Shown here: in pieces, positions 1 to 12,545 of the stretch | Position numbering within the stretch: the stretch's first letter is position 1 | Layout: each line of letters begins with the position of its first letter | Origin: Tubiluchus corallicola | Taxonomy: Eukaryota > Priapulida > Priapulimorpha > Priapulimorphida > Tubiluchidae | Direction: 5' to 3' | Assembly (NCBI GenBank): GCA_030141605.1 | Contig: JAQGDQ010000001.1 | Coordinates: 1,522,501-1,586,500, forward strand | Length of the DNA: 64,000 nucleotides | Program-made: the position numbers and the translations under genes | Notes under the pieces: generated by a model | The model's input: the letters and a program-made list of their open reading frames with translations, nothing else | What the model was told of the DNA's origin: nothing | The model's database searches: none

Positions 1-290
1 ATAAATGCAAAATGCTTGACATAAAACAACATAATAAACGTGCAGAGTAACTGCATATAGGACTATAGGTTATATTACCGCAAAAACTTTGCTCTTGATG
101 TCTGTTCACTCGAATTTGCCTCAGAAACATAAACTTTCAGCTTCAAACTCTCCGGAAATTAAATATCGAAATTATTAGAAACGAAAGGCAATTCTGATTT
201 GATCATATTTTACTGTTTTAAGGCGATTCAGTTTGTCGTAAATCTGCACTTCTAACTTTTCTGGTTAATTATCCTCTCCTTTCGTTTTTC

Positions 291-385
291 CTTCTCTCTC
301 TCTCTCTCTCTCTCTTTTTCTTTTCTCTCCTGTCTGTCTCTGTGTGTCTCTGTCTGTGTGTCTGTCTCTCTCTCTCTCTTTTCTC

Positions 386-462
<77 letters not shown>

Positions 463-466
463 CTCT

Positions 467-502
<36 letters not shown>
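291..502. repeat. (TC)n with (TCTG)n and (TG) patches microsatellite
   Basis: About 210 bp of TC repeats are broken by TCTG runs (for example 388-420) and short CTGTGTG stretches. All open frames here are products of the repeat. Confidence 0.98.
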
Positions 503-505
<3 letters not shown>

Positions 506-1180
506 ATTCCACTCTTTCAAGGGCCATTCATACAAAAACAACTGCGTCGCATCTGGGCCTCTTCGCGTCATAGTAATGAATTCATCATAATTCATTATAA
601 ATAATGATAACTCCTGTTGTGGTTTCACGAGGGATACAAGTTCCTTGCGCCACCACATTTGCGAACGCTCAATTTCCGTACAAGTGTTCAGCCTCTTGAG
701 CAGAATTAAACCAAAATTCGCAAATGTCGGAGCACGGCAATCAGCTAGGCGCATTTGATGGGGCTAATGGAGAGAAATCGAGGATATAATGACTTACTGT
801 GTCATTGCTCTATGTGCAGGAAGATAATAAGTTTAATGTCGTCTGACGAAGCCTACAGCAGCCTGCAGCTTAGAACTGCTTGCCTCCCTCGACAATCAAT
901 GTAAATGAGATGAGATGAATGGAGAAATAATGGCTGCTGTACAAATAAACATCACTTTTCAATGAAAAGTATATTGTACTTGGTCTTTTGATGGAAAATA
1001 CTTTGAAGCGTAATTTCCTTTGATCATTTTGGCTTTACTTTCTCTGTTTTAGAGATCACTGCTTCATATTCTGTTTTGCCTCGACAAGTCATTTTCTTTT
1101 TTTTCTTACGTTCCCCATTTTTAACGTATCTTGTACGTAGCTATGCTTTTTACTTTTTGTTATATTTTTCTGAGTTTTTC
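503..1180. other. No feature seen
   Basis: Single-copy-looking sequence with no gene, RNA or repeat that I can support. Confidence 0.5.
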
Positions 1181-1203
1181 TATATATATATATATATATA
1201 TAT
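1181..1203. repeat. (TA)n microsatellite
   Basis: A run of about 11 TA units. Confidence 0.95.
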
Positions 1204-4200
1204 TATTCAGTATCATGTTTTTGCTGCTATTGGATATTGCCTAAACGTTTGAAGTTGAACTATTTTGATTTAACTTTAGTATCAGTTTGATTTTGATTTA
1301 AATAATCTTTGAAATTCATGTTTGAAAATAGGCTTTTCTGCGTTCGCATACATACTTTATATCAAATATGAACACATCACATCTAATACGAAATATTAAT
1401 TATATAATTAAATTTACAGTATACATATCGCATTCTCACAAAATAACAACTTCCGTGATCTACTGTCAATATCATGATAAATACATTTTCTATTACCGAA
1501 TAGAATTATCTTCAGAAATCCGATTACAAAGCTTTCAGCCTTCTGTCAGTCTAAAGGAAAATATCCTTCAATTGAATTTAGTATATCTTACTTTGCTGAG
1601 ACGGCTACATTACACACAAATAGTCCACGTCTTTAAAAAAAGAGCACAGACAAAGATCAATGGGATTTAAGAGTGGGATCTTGTCTTGAGCATAATGAAA
1701 ATCAAAAAAGATGAAGCCAGCACTGCCTATAGCGTTAAATCCAACGATGAGGACTGTGAATAGGCAGTATGGACTCGACATCTTGACTCAAGCTTCCTTC
1801 GTCTCTTTTATTGTGAATGCCTGGCATAACCGCAATAAACCACGACCAGATACGTTGTTATGTGTGAGTTTTGTGAAAGTGACCAAAGCCAGCTGCAGTG
1901 CGTGAATAGTCTTACTAAAACTGGTTCGTTTAAAGATTTCTTGTACAAAATCTTTACCCATGCGTATTACATTTGCAAATCTTACAAAATACTGTATTTA
2001 AATTTGATTTGATCTCAAAAAATATTAGTTTACTTTAGGGAATCTAAAATGTTAGACCATGCACTAATTTACTTACTGCTTGAAGGTTACTATTAGAGAA
2101 CAACAAGAACTTGTGCAAGTTCATTACTATTAAATTTCACGCGTTTTATCTTTGGAGGCGCGCAATAAACCACACAGTCGTGGAGCACTTGAATGACTAT
2201 TCTCCACAACGACCAGCAAAAGATGAGCATCAGACAGGGAGACTAGAAGGCTTCGTCTCGCTAAGAAAAGCGTTAATTTTAAGGGAATTATACAGATCGA
2301 TCAGTTCCTTTGTAAGCGAGGTTAAATTTTAGTGCTTCATGAGAAAATTCTGAGGCGTGCCCATCTTTTTATTTTAAGTCACATTACAGTTAAGCATACG
2401 CGCAAGATGGGAGACTTAAAATTTACGTTGCATCTGGATATGTGGAGTTATGAGGATTTTCTGAGATCATATCGGGGAGGTAGTCACTGACAATACTCTA
2501 CGGGTGCAAGCTTTTTGTGGCTGTGTGACGGTTTACACTCGGCCGCATCTAACATGTACTCTGCCGGTAGGGCATTTTCTGCCTTATATAATTGGGATTG
2601 TTGGACGCAAATCAATGTATTATATTACGCTTGAATGTGCGCGTGCGTGCGTTGTGCACGCGAGTGTGAATTAGAAATGATACCTGTCTGAGTTTACAAT
2701 AAACAATCACAATCAAGAAAACGTGGCAAAATGTGAGGTTCTTCCAAATGTATATACATTAGCAACAGTAAGCAATGTTCTAGAGTTGGCTGAACGGCTT
2801 CAGTACACTGCAAAATGAGGCAGGTGTAATTACCATCAATATTCCAAATAAAAACCTAAAGCTTTTATGTTTACACCAAAGTAGCTTATTAAATTCTATT
2901 AATCAAAGAAATGTACAAGAAGAATGTAGAGAAATCTCCACCGTACTTGATGATCTTTTGGTAACCATGAACCATTGATGAACCATTGGGGACTTTTGCG
3001 TGTTGGCATAACATGTGGGGATAGCTTTCGTATTGCGAGTGCTTAAAAGTTAAACTGTCAAACATTTTTGAATATAAGTTCTTCTGCCTAGCTCATTTTT
3101 TAAAACTGCAACTGCACAATACACACTCGTCAGCATAATATCGAATACATGTCTACTTTTAATTACAGATTAGGCCTACTATGAATCCTTCTTCATTGTT
3201 AAACCTGCCTTAATATCAGTTTCTACTTTTTCAGCAAATAAACCCCGGGCTCGCGCAGTATTACTGCCTTCAATTCCATTTAGAAATTGGCAAGAGTCTA
3301 ATTGAGAAATTTTGTAGTTTATTGGCACCTGCTAGACCGATTTAATGAGGCTAATCACCTCCTTGGAAAGTACTGTAATACTGGGTTTTCGTTAATCAAC
3401 TCATAAACCAATCAACTGCACCTCAGAGTAACATGGTATTTCATATGGTCAGATAATAAAAGAACAACAAAACAGATTTTGTACATGATATGTACTTGAA
3501 AGCAATTGCAAACTATCAGATCTTAACAACTTACCATTGGTATGGCCAACATAATTTCGGTTATAGTGCTTCGTTTTCGGTTTGTAGTCTTGCCTTTCTG
3601 GCTTTTAAGCGTTCAATAATAAACACAGTAAATCAATTTTGGATACAATCGCTTGACATGATCAGCACAATAGTTGTGGATTAAGCGTCAGAAGTCAAGT
3701 AAGTCATGCGTGACATCGATACTGATGAGAGAGATGTGTAAGCATGGAAACCGCATCAGTGAGCGTAGCAGCCAATCACAGCGCCTTAGTTGATGGCGCC
3801 GGCGCGGATGCTTTCGACATGGTATCATCTTTATACAAGATCCTGTCATTTATCGAATAGCTGTAAAATTGTGACTTGTTCTAGCAATCACATAATAGCA
3901 TATGAGAAGAAGACGGCAAAAGTGTTAGGAGAACTTTGCTGATTATGTTTAGCAATTTATAGTTAAAAACAAGTACGCATCACATATTTATCTATCAATT
4001 TAGTTGATGCGATCATGTGGAAATGCCGCACATAAATAAAAAAATATATAAATAATAAAATATAGAGAAATTAGCTTATTTGACAATAGTTTGTTAACAA
4101 AATGTTGGTAGATTTTAAATATAGCACTTTTAACCAATTTATATGAAAAGTGGCCAAATTACAAAACGCTGTAATAAACCAAAGTCAGAAAAACCGATAT

Positions 4201-4845
4201 CAGTAAGCTAATTATTCAGTATATTCATAAAAATACTAAAACATACATGTTTTACTTTCTGAATCTTTTTTTGGTAAGTCAGTAAATTGTAATTAAACGT
4301 CGTCTAACGTTCTGTGATTCGACGATAATATAATCAGTTTCAACTATAAAGTTAAAAGTTCTGTTTAGTGTCATTAATACGTGTTATGCTTTGAGTAAAC
4401 TAGATTGGCTCTGACTTCTTTAGAAGAAAACTCCCAAATACATTTTTACTCTTTTATAGAAATTTTGGCTTCATACACAAGAAAGACTTAGAAACAGCCT
4501 TGCATAATTATGAATGCGAAATATAATATCCATGAAAGCTAATACGCATCTCTCTGATTATAATATTTACCAGGTAAAAGAAATGGATAATGAAGGTCAT
4601 ACCCGCAGTAAACCAACGCACGATATGTGCTTGGAGAACGGAAGTGCTTGGAGTATGAAACCATTTTCTTCTAATCTAAATTATTCATACATTACAGAAA
4701 TTTCAGAAAATACGCAAAATTCAGAAATGTGCAGTGTATTCCATTATAAAAACATTAACTGTGCAACGTTTCGTACTCACTTCAGCGTTTCGGCTTGCAA
4801 ATCATACGACACCATCCACTGGCAAAGAAGATGATGCTGTATAAG

Positions 4846-4879
4846 TTGACACCTTTAATGGTGTCATTAAAGGTGTCAA
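4846..4879. repeat. Perfect 15-bp inverted repeat (hairpin)
   Basis: TTGACACCTTTAATG (4846-4860), loop GTGT, then its exact reverse complement (4865-4879). Confidence 0.9.
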
Positions 4880-7792
4880 AAAGAAATAGAGAAATAAAAC
4901 ATTACTCATAAACCAAAGAACGCGTTGACAGTTTACAGACTTTAGTAACATCAGTGATATACATGTACAAATTATGTTCATCTATACAAACTCTTAAATT
5001 GCGCATGCAGGAAATGACGCACTTAAGTGACTCCGGTGTCCAGATAACCACTCGACAGCCAGTCTGGTTGAGGTTAGTTGGGTTGATTTGCTGACCTAGT
5101 CGCTAGCTGATCGTTTGTAGACTGCTATTGTGGATGCCTAGATAGCTGTCTATCTAAGTTAATATTTAAGCAAACAGTTTTTAATTTTAATTTCGAAATT
5201 GTCGATTGATGACTGAATAGGGTTTCTGTCTGGTTTTCTACTGGCGACTTTTCTGTATAGTCTTTTCCATTTCTGACGTTCTGTATAGTTTGTTTGATGT
5301 TGTATGGTTACACTACAGGTATCTAGCATTCAGCCCATAGCCTAAAATGATGATCGTTGTGGTAGGATTGGAAAGTTTTACGAAATCCTATAAATTATTA
5401 GCTGAATTTTCAGGGACGAGTTAGATACGCCCAAGTATATATTATCCACTTTCTTTTTTCTTCTATTCTACTTGTACTACTTACTTATACCCTAATTTTA
5501 CCGTCATTTCATCTCTTTTTATTGCGCATCTCTTTTATCCTGCCCCTAACACCTAACAACACCCCAGGTTCCAAGTTCCATTTGTTCACTAATGTAATTG
5601 ATAAGTAATTGTAGTAATTCTTGTTTTCAGTTTGTATAATTGTATGTAGTATATCTTATTATGTAATTGTAATAGTGTTTTTGTCTAATAATAATAAAAT
5701 AATAATAAAAGTCCTTCAGTCCCGAATAAAAGAATATAGCTGGGCTAGTAAGGCAGATACAAGGGGGAGCCGAGACTTAAAATGGCTGTCCCGATACTTT
5801 AGTAACCAGGGCATGCACGCTTCTACACACCATGGTGTAATCTGGCCGGGTATAGTCTACAGTTGTTTATAAGTTCCTTATTGATGTTTTTATTTAAATT
5901 ACGACAATGAGTTTCTACATTGTTTATTGCAAAGGGTGCCGAGATATTGGAGGATTTACTAGGCAAATAACAGTTGCGCGTAAGTAATTTTTATCGACTG
6001 CTTTATTGACTTTTTTATATTAAGCACCTATAACTACATGCAGCAAATGATGGTAATTGGCAGTTTATTACTATTGTACTGCACCACAACTCTTGTGCAT
6101 ACCTTGACTTCTAGCAAATAAATTTATAGATCAATAGTTTTTAGACCAGGTATTCCAATTCTGCACGCTAGCCACAAAAATTTTACCCAACAAATGGCTT
6201 ATTTTGCCGTAAAAAATCTGCTTTTACCTAATTTGCTGAGTCTCCCTACGTACTGACTCAGTCACTTACTTGCTTACTAACTGATTGACTGGCTCTGATA
6301 GTAGCTAAATATCGAACAAGAGGAGTATGCAAGTGATACAACTTAAGTTAGCTCAGCGTCTAATCTTAAAGGATTAATCTTGAAAATGACTTGAATTCCC
6401 CTCCGCCAAAATCAACCAAGATTCACAACCTTTGTTGCCATTGACTGTAGTACTGCGTTATGTAGTGTGTCCCAACGTGTAACAATGTCCAGATCAATGT
6501 CTTGTCCTTAAAGAAGAAGCTCTATGAGTTGAGCTTTCTACACAAACAAGCTTGATTGCGTTACATGAGTAATTACCAGTGAAACCCCGCGCAGTCATCC
6601 ATCAATATTAAATCTAAACCTTAACTATACTCACATAATTACTACAAATGGCACCACTAATGGTAGCGGCAACTAGTCACTAAAGTATAGGTATCACCTG
6701 TTAGGTGACAACGTCTTGGCTAGGCCTTCCAGATGAGGATAAGTGGCGGCCACATTTAAAAGAAGCTCTCTCTTAAATACCTTACAAGTTATTTTTACAA
6801 GAAATTCAAACTTCAAGTAGCCAAAAATCCTAGAAATTCTTTACAATTTAAGCCGAATGTAGCGATAAAGTTTCAAACAACTAAAAAATGCACTGATATG
6901 AGTGCCTAGTCGGGTCGTAATTATAAAAAAACTAAACCAGTTAAGCGTAGCTTTAAGACAAATGTACAAGTGGGCAAGTGTGCAACAAAAAATATTTACG
7001 AAAGCCTCTTCTTATCTTTGAATTTACGAACATATCATACCAGCGACGTATTTTTTCTACATTTAACTGATCATGTGGCCGTCTGTAAGCTCTATCCAGT
7101 TTTGTATTTTTTCTAACTGTTTGTTAAGCTACAGCGGAAAATGAAATAAATTTTATTGTTCCATTCCGTAGAAAAGAAAACAGTTTGCCTGAAAATTTCT
7201 GAATTCAGCTTTAATTTTTTCACGTAGGTTAACCTTGAATCATTTAAATCTGCTAATTCCGGCTTCAATCTTAAGTTAAAAATTTCATCTCAACTCTGTA
7301 CGTTCAGGTAGGCCATTTGACATTTGCGAACATTAAAACAGCGTCATATGATCGGCCTAACCTCGTTATGTTAATTTGTCCTCTTTTAAAATTAATCAGT
7401 AATCAAATAATTACTTTCATCTAACATGCAAAGTCATATATTAGACTGAACTGGGTATTTTATTGATAGGAAAACGGTTTAATCAACAGCTCATAAACGT
7501 AAGCCTTATACATTTGTTCCTATAAAATACGAAATTAGACTATATATTTCCATTAATTCACTTGCAATTTCAATCTACAGTACAGACAATCGAGAATCTG
7601 TAATAAAATTTAGAACCAGGCCGATGTCTGTCCCGGGAACTAATGAAAAGTTGAGCATTTTTCATAGCAGTATAACAATACCGGCAATACTCAGCTGCAG
7701 CTAAAGTCCCGAAAGAACGGTCAAAGCTAGGTGTGAAAGATCTCGCACACTGATTGGGCAGTCAGCGAGAATGACTGACGTTTTCCTTGACG

Positions 7793-7999
7793 CTAATTCA
7801 GCCCCAACAACGGCTGAAAAACTTCTGAAGCCGTCACCAAACCTCTATCAACCATCTGGCTTATTTTGGCAGATTCAAGCAGTGAATTTCTGGCTTTTTT
7901 TCTAACATGGACGACTAGTAAATCTAAATCCATGACGGCTATCAGGAACAAAAAGCCACAGCAGTAAAGCAAAATTAACTTGATCACATTATGACACAC
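7793..7999 (-). CDS. Small minus-strand frame with a hydrophobic N-terminus
   Basis: This is a 68-codon frame beginning MCHNVIKLILLYCCGFLFLI, which resembles a signal peptide or membrane segment, then a short basic and polar tail. No family, promoter or poly(A) context is visible, and it may be chance. It is listed because of its secretion-like start. Confidence 0.15.
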   Translation of the reverse strand: MCHNVIKLILLYCCGFLFLIAVMDLDLLVVHVRKKARNSLLESAKISQMVDRGLVTASEVFQPLLGLN

Positions 8000-8735
8000 A
8001 CATATAAGTTGGTGTTCTTATTTGTTGATGTCAGATGGCATTCAAAATTACTTGGTATTTATAGCAGAAGCAGTTACTATATGACGACTGTTACCATGTA
8101 ACAACTGCTTATTTATCGTCATCATTATCGCTGTCGCTGGATCTTACAGTATTTCTCACTCCTGCATTTGCAGAATTTAGCGCACGCTAGCCTAAATTTA
8201 TTTCAGCAGCAGTGTTGACCTTGTAACCAGTCTTACAACCGCAGTTGATGTGATTTAATACATCATGATCAGGGATAACTGCCTGACCTTCCTTCAGGCA
8301 TGAAGACAGATAATTTTTTCTTCCAGCCAAACTCTTGTGGGAGGATTTGGAGATTTCATACCTGCAGCCTTCCATATGATAGTTTGATATAGTGAGCACG
8401 TCCACACTGGGGTCCAAATAAAGCAATTGTTGGAAGCAGGGTGCTAAGTTTTGGAGGTACAAGTTCCCTGTCCCAAAACGTATCAACTTCTGTCATTCTC
8501 CAAAATTCTGCCTATGCAGTGTAGTTATGAATTTCATATGATTCGGAGAACTCATGAAAGGATAAACAAACGTTTGTCGAGCGCTAGCTATGACTGTGCT
8601 CAAAAATGCGCTTAGCTAGTGAAGCAGGCCATGCAGCAGGCCACAAAGTGATGCACCCATGCATCCAGAATGACAACTTGCAAGACTACCCTGTTGAAAA
8701 TCCATAGAAATTGACCTTTAGGGAAAAAGTTATGG

Positions 8736-9305
8736 GGCTTCAAATTCAAAATGGCCACCAATGCTGCTTTAATCTTAAAATAACTCAACTAGGTGGACTT
8801 TAAGATGACATAAATGTATTGCAAGCAGATATAAAAGTGTACAAGTGTCAAAAATTGATATCTCAAGATCAAAGTCATTCAAAATGGCCGCCGACATAGC
8901 ATTACCAGCTGATGCCTATGGTCTATCTGGAAAATTGTGTTCAACGTCATTTCAGGTCACTGTCATTCAAAATGGCCGTCAACTCAGCTTTAAAGCCATA
9001 ATGAGCTTGTGATTTTAAATGTTGACGCTATACTTTGTGACTCTGCATCATTGTCTCGCCGCCTAGGGACATTTTTCTATCAGCTGATAATACATTTATG
9101 CAGCCTACCATGCTTCTTAAGTGGGTTATTTTTTACTTCAAAGTTGCGGCAGCAACCATTTTGAATACAGCAACCATGACTTTGAAACACCATTTTTGGA
9201 TAGACCAGATGCATGGTAATATACATTTCATTCAGGCTAAATTGCTTTCTAGTTGAGTTATTTTGACTTTAAAGCCGTGTTGGTGGCCATTTTGAAATTT
9301 AAGCC
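8736..9305. repeat. Inverted-repeat element built of TTCAAAATGGCCRCC modules
   Basis: The left arm 8736-8791 matches the reverse complement of 9249-9305 with scattered differences (GGCTT...AAATGGCCACCAA...AAAATAACTCAACTAG). Further modules with TCAAAATGGCCG occur inside at about 8880 and 8965 and, inverted, at about 9150. It is probably an old non-autonomous fold-back or MITE-like element. Confidence 0.6.
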
Positions 9306-11639
9306 ACAAAAACTTTCTTCAGCAAAGTGAAATTCGGGGGATTTTGATTATGTTATTCTTGACGACTTTCTGTCTCTCTGTGGCTGTGCACAAATTCAGG
9401 TCCACGCTATTTTTGTCCGGGTCATACCTTATTTAGACCGGACTAACAATGGACAGCGCCATCGAACGTCAACCAAAGAATACGAGTAAAGTGCCGTTTC
9501 GCAACATAATATTACGTTGAAATAGTTTCTGGTGTTATCTATTTTTCTATTAAAAATACTTTTTTAATTTACATAGGAGAGTTGTAAAGGAAAATGGTGC
9601 AACTTTATCAGTTGAACTTTTGCGCTCAGAAAAATTTAACTGCAATACGTTTTAAACAGTTTTCGTTCAAGCAGTTAACAAATTGCTACGAGCGCGATTA
9701 GTGATCGCGGTGATCAGGCGACGAGTTCCGTTTGTCCGTGGATGTGTGTAAAGAAGATTGCATTGGCGTGGTCATGCACTAAAATTACCCAAGAATCTCT
9801 TCTTACTAGAACATTACGTAAAGCCCTTGAAATGACAAAATAAGCCAAGAGGGGGTCAGCTACTGACGTAGGCTGTATAGATGTATACTGCAAAAAATTT
9901 TAGCAAATATAATCGATTTCTTAAAATGAAAATAACAGCGAGCACCCACAAAAAAGACTGGATTTCGACCATAACATGGTCACGATCATACAACAATCCA
10001 CCTAATATAAACATATTGTATAAAAATTACAAAAATCCACATTATCAAATCAAATAAAACAATTAGACACTAAATTGTAAACTTCTAGATCGTGTAATAC
10101 CATGACAGAAAAAATAAAGTTATGTTACTCCAACACAATTCATTCTCTCCCATTCGTCGGCTCGTTTATTTTACAACTCGTTCACAATCCATGTTTACGC
10201 CAAAATAAAAAAAAGCAAGTATGCCTTATAACACCAAGTTTGAATAATCGAGAATACATTTTCAGACCGCAATGCGACATATTTGCATGTTTTACTAAAA
10301 CTGTTGTTATGGTCAAGTTTACCATGAGACTGACTAGAGCTAAAGAAGAGCAAAATGGGATGTTCTTAAAAACCTGTTTTCCACAAAATTTCATCATCGT
10401 GTGCTCGTTACGTCTATTGTAGACATTGGATAGGCAGAATTCTTAAATAAAAGAACTCGCCCTCAAGACGGGTAAACACAGCAGTAATCCAAGAAAAAAC
10501 TACTTCTATTCCAAAATTCAATATAAAATTATGGCGAATTTATGTAATTACAAGATTATGCTTTTAAGACATTTTTCTTTGTGATAATTATTCGAATGTC
10601 ATATTCTCTACTAATATTAAAACATACCCATTAATAATACATTTCATAGTAGAATGAATTTTCTAAAAATTTGGCAAGTACAGTAATGGCTGAAACCCAA
10701 TAACTTACCTTTAGAATTGGAAATGACCGAGTAGTAGGAGGTAAAACCAGGAGTCGATCGTAAGGCGAGCCGGTCAGTGATGGCGGCGGCGTTGCAAAGA
10801 GCATATCTTGAAACATTACCTTGAGCAAAGTATCACTAACAGAGTACTGGCTTCAGGTGGCTTCAGATTTTTAAATACGTTTAAATACGAAAAGTATCTG
10901 TGTCCACTATTAAACTAACTCGCTTCTGATAATCACCAAGATTCACAAACTCAGTTTTGACAAGAGTTCATATTGACTTGTTCCAAAATGTGTTTTACGT
11001 ATTGTCACTTGCCTGTTCTTTTCATGACCTCATGTCATCAAAACGGGTGGATACAGGAAACCGTCCGACTTGAAGGAATCTACTCACCTCACTGCATAAA
11101 TATATCGCTCAATTCTCAACAATAAAAGCAGTTAGTATCAATCAGCAAAGACCTGCAAGTGACGGACTGCGTCGATGAAACTGAGGCTCATTCTGCGCTG
11201 AGTAAATCAATGGCAAAGACAGAAACTGTTTGTCAAAGTGTAACGACAGCAGGCGGTTAATGCTTTTTAAAGGTTTTCTGCAGGATAATAAGAGAGGTTT
11301 CTCGGCTGAGGAAGACATTATAGAGCTGCTGCGAGATGAATGTTATAATAATCCATTAGGAACAAGTTAGAATCTGACATATCTCATTATGACTGAGACA
11401 GAGTAGCAGGTAATTAAACGGGTAGCAATCTTAGCGCGAGATATGTGCATGATACAAGTTGAATATAATTATTTTTTCCACGTTTTGTATTTGCCATACC
11501 TTACGCTGTTTATGCACAGCTTGTTTTTGTACGGTCTAACCACAGTAGGACTAAGTTATAATATAAGGTCATTTTAACAAAACAGTGAAACACAAGAATG
11601 CCACTTGTTGAAGTTGTGAATATTTTCCACTTTTCAATT
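9306..11639. other. No feature seen
   Basis: AT-rich sequence. The overlapping frames at 10102-10422 on both strands look like chance. Confidence 0.45.
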
Positions 11640-12512
11640 TACATTAACTTGCAAACATAAAGGGCCATAGTAGCGAACTTACGGGATAGATACCTGGTGT
11701 AGGGCCTTAAAAGGCATGGAGGGCGTTACCCTTGGTCAAAGGTGCCAGGTGATATTTTTTAATTGTTGTTCAACACTTACTAAAGTTCTGAGTTAAATTT
11801 AATTTTTTTAAATATATTTAGGTATTGCGGGGTAGATGTGTACTTGGGTTTTTAAAAAGCCCGGATTATTTAAGGATATGTGATAGGACCCAAAATGCGT
11901 AACATTGAGTAACTCTAAAACTAAAGTAACTAAAGTCACGAAGCTTGCAAGAAAGACAACTGGGGTAGGGACACAGACAATACTATGGTTAAAAAGCTGG
12001 GATTGCTTAAGGGCTCAAAATAGTGAGCAATAAGCAAAATGTGAAAATCGAGTATCCAGCTTTAATTCATGTTAACTCGCAAACACAGATGGTTTAAGAT
12101 ACTGACATGAGTCAATCACACTCGACCAGATATCGTCAAATGTAAACAGTCACGGCGTTACGCTCGCTGATTTGGACCTGAATCTGTTCAGTCTTGTTTT
12201 ACTTATAACTAATTGTCAGACGTTTCACCCACATGTTATGTTAAATACGATGCGTCCCCTAAATACCTTTAATAAAGCAACTATTTACAGCGATAATAGG
12301 TTACTGAATCCCCCTTACAGAACTACCCCAAAGCTGTAAACCCCTGATCAACTCATCTGCTACGATGCTCGCTGTTAACAGTAGTAATGGACGTGGTTGC
12401 TTTTACTACCTAAAGCTATCGGCTATAATTATATACCTCAGCCAAGAAATGGGAGATCTATGTATATAATACAGTGAGAGAGGCGAGGAGAGAAAGTAAG
12501 AGGAGAGAGTGA

Positions 12513-12545
<33 letters not shown>

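Larger units (their letters stand above)
1204..8735. other. AT-rich intergenic DNA without a recognised gene
   Basis: Apart from the hairpin at 4846-4879, the small frame at 3744-3860 and the frame at 7793-7999, I see nothing supportable. The stretch 5600-5720 ends in AATAATAAT-type repeats that could be an old LINE tail. The longest frames (about 100 codons at 1368 and 4514) look like chance. Confidence 0.5.

Noticed and set aside
265-754. Several overlapping frames rich in Arg-Glu or Ser-Leu on both strands
   Set aside because: They are translations of the TC/TCTG microsatellite; the sequence has no other support as coding.
10788-10830. ATG GCG GCG GCG start-like string on the + strand
   Set aside because: The frame stops after 13 codons and no donor site lies before the stop.
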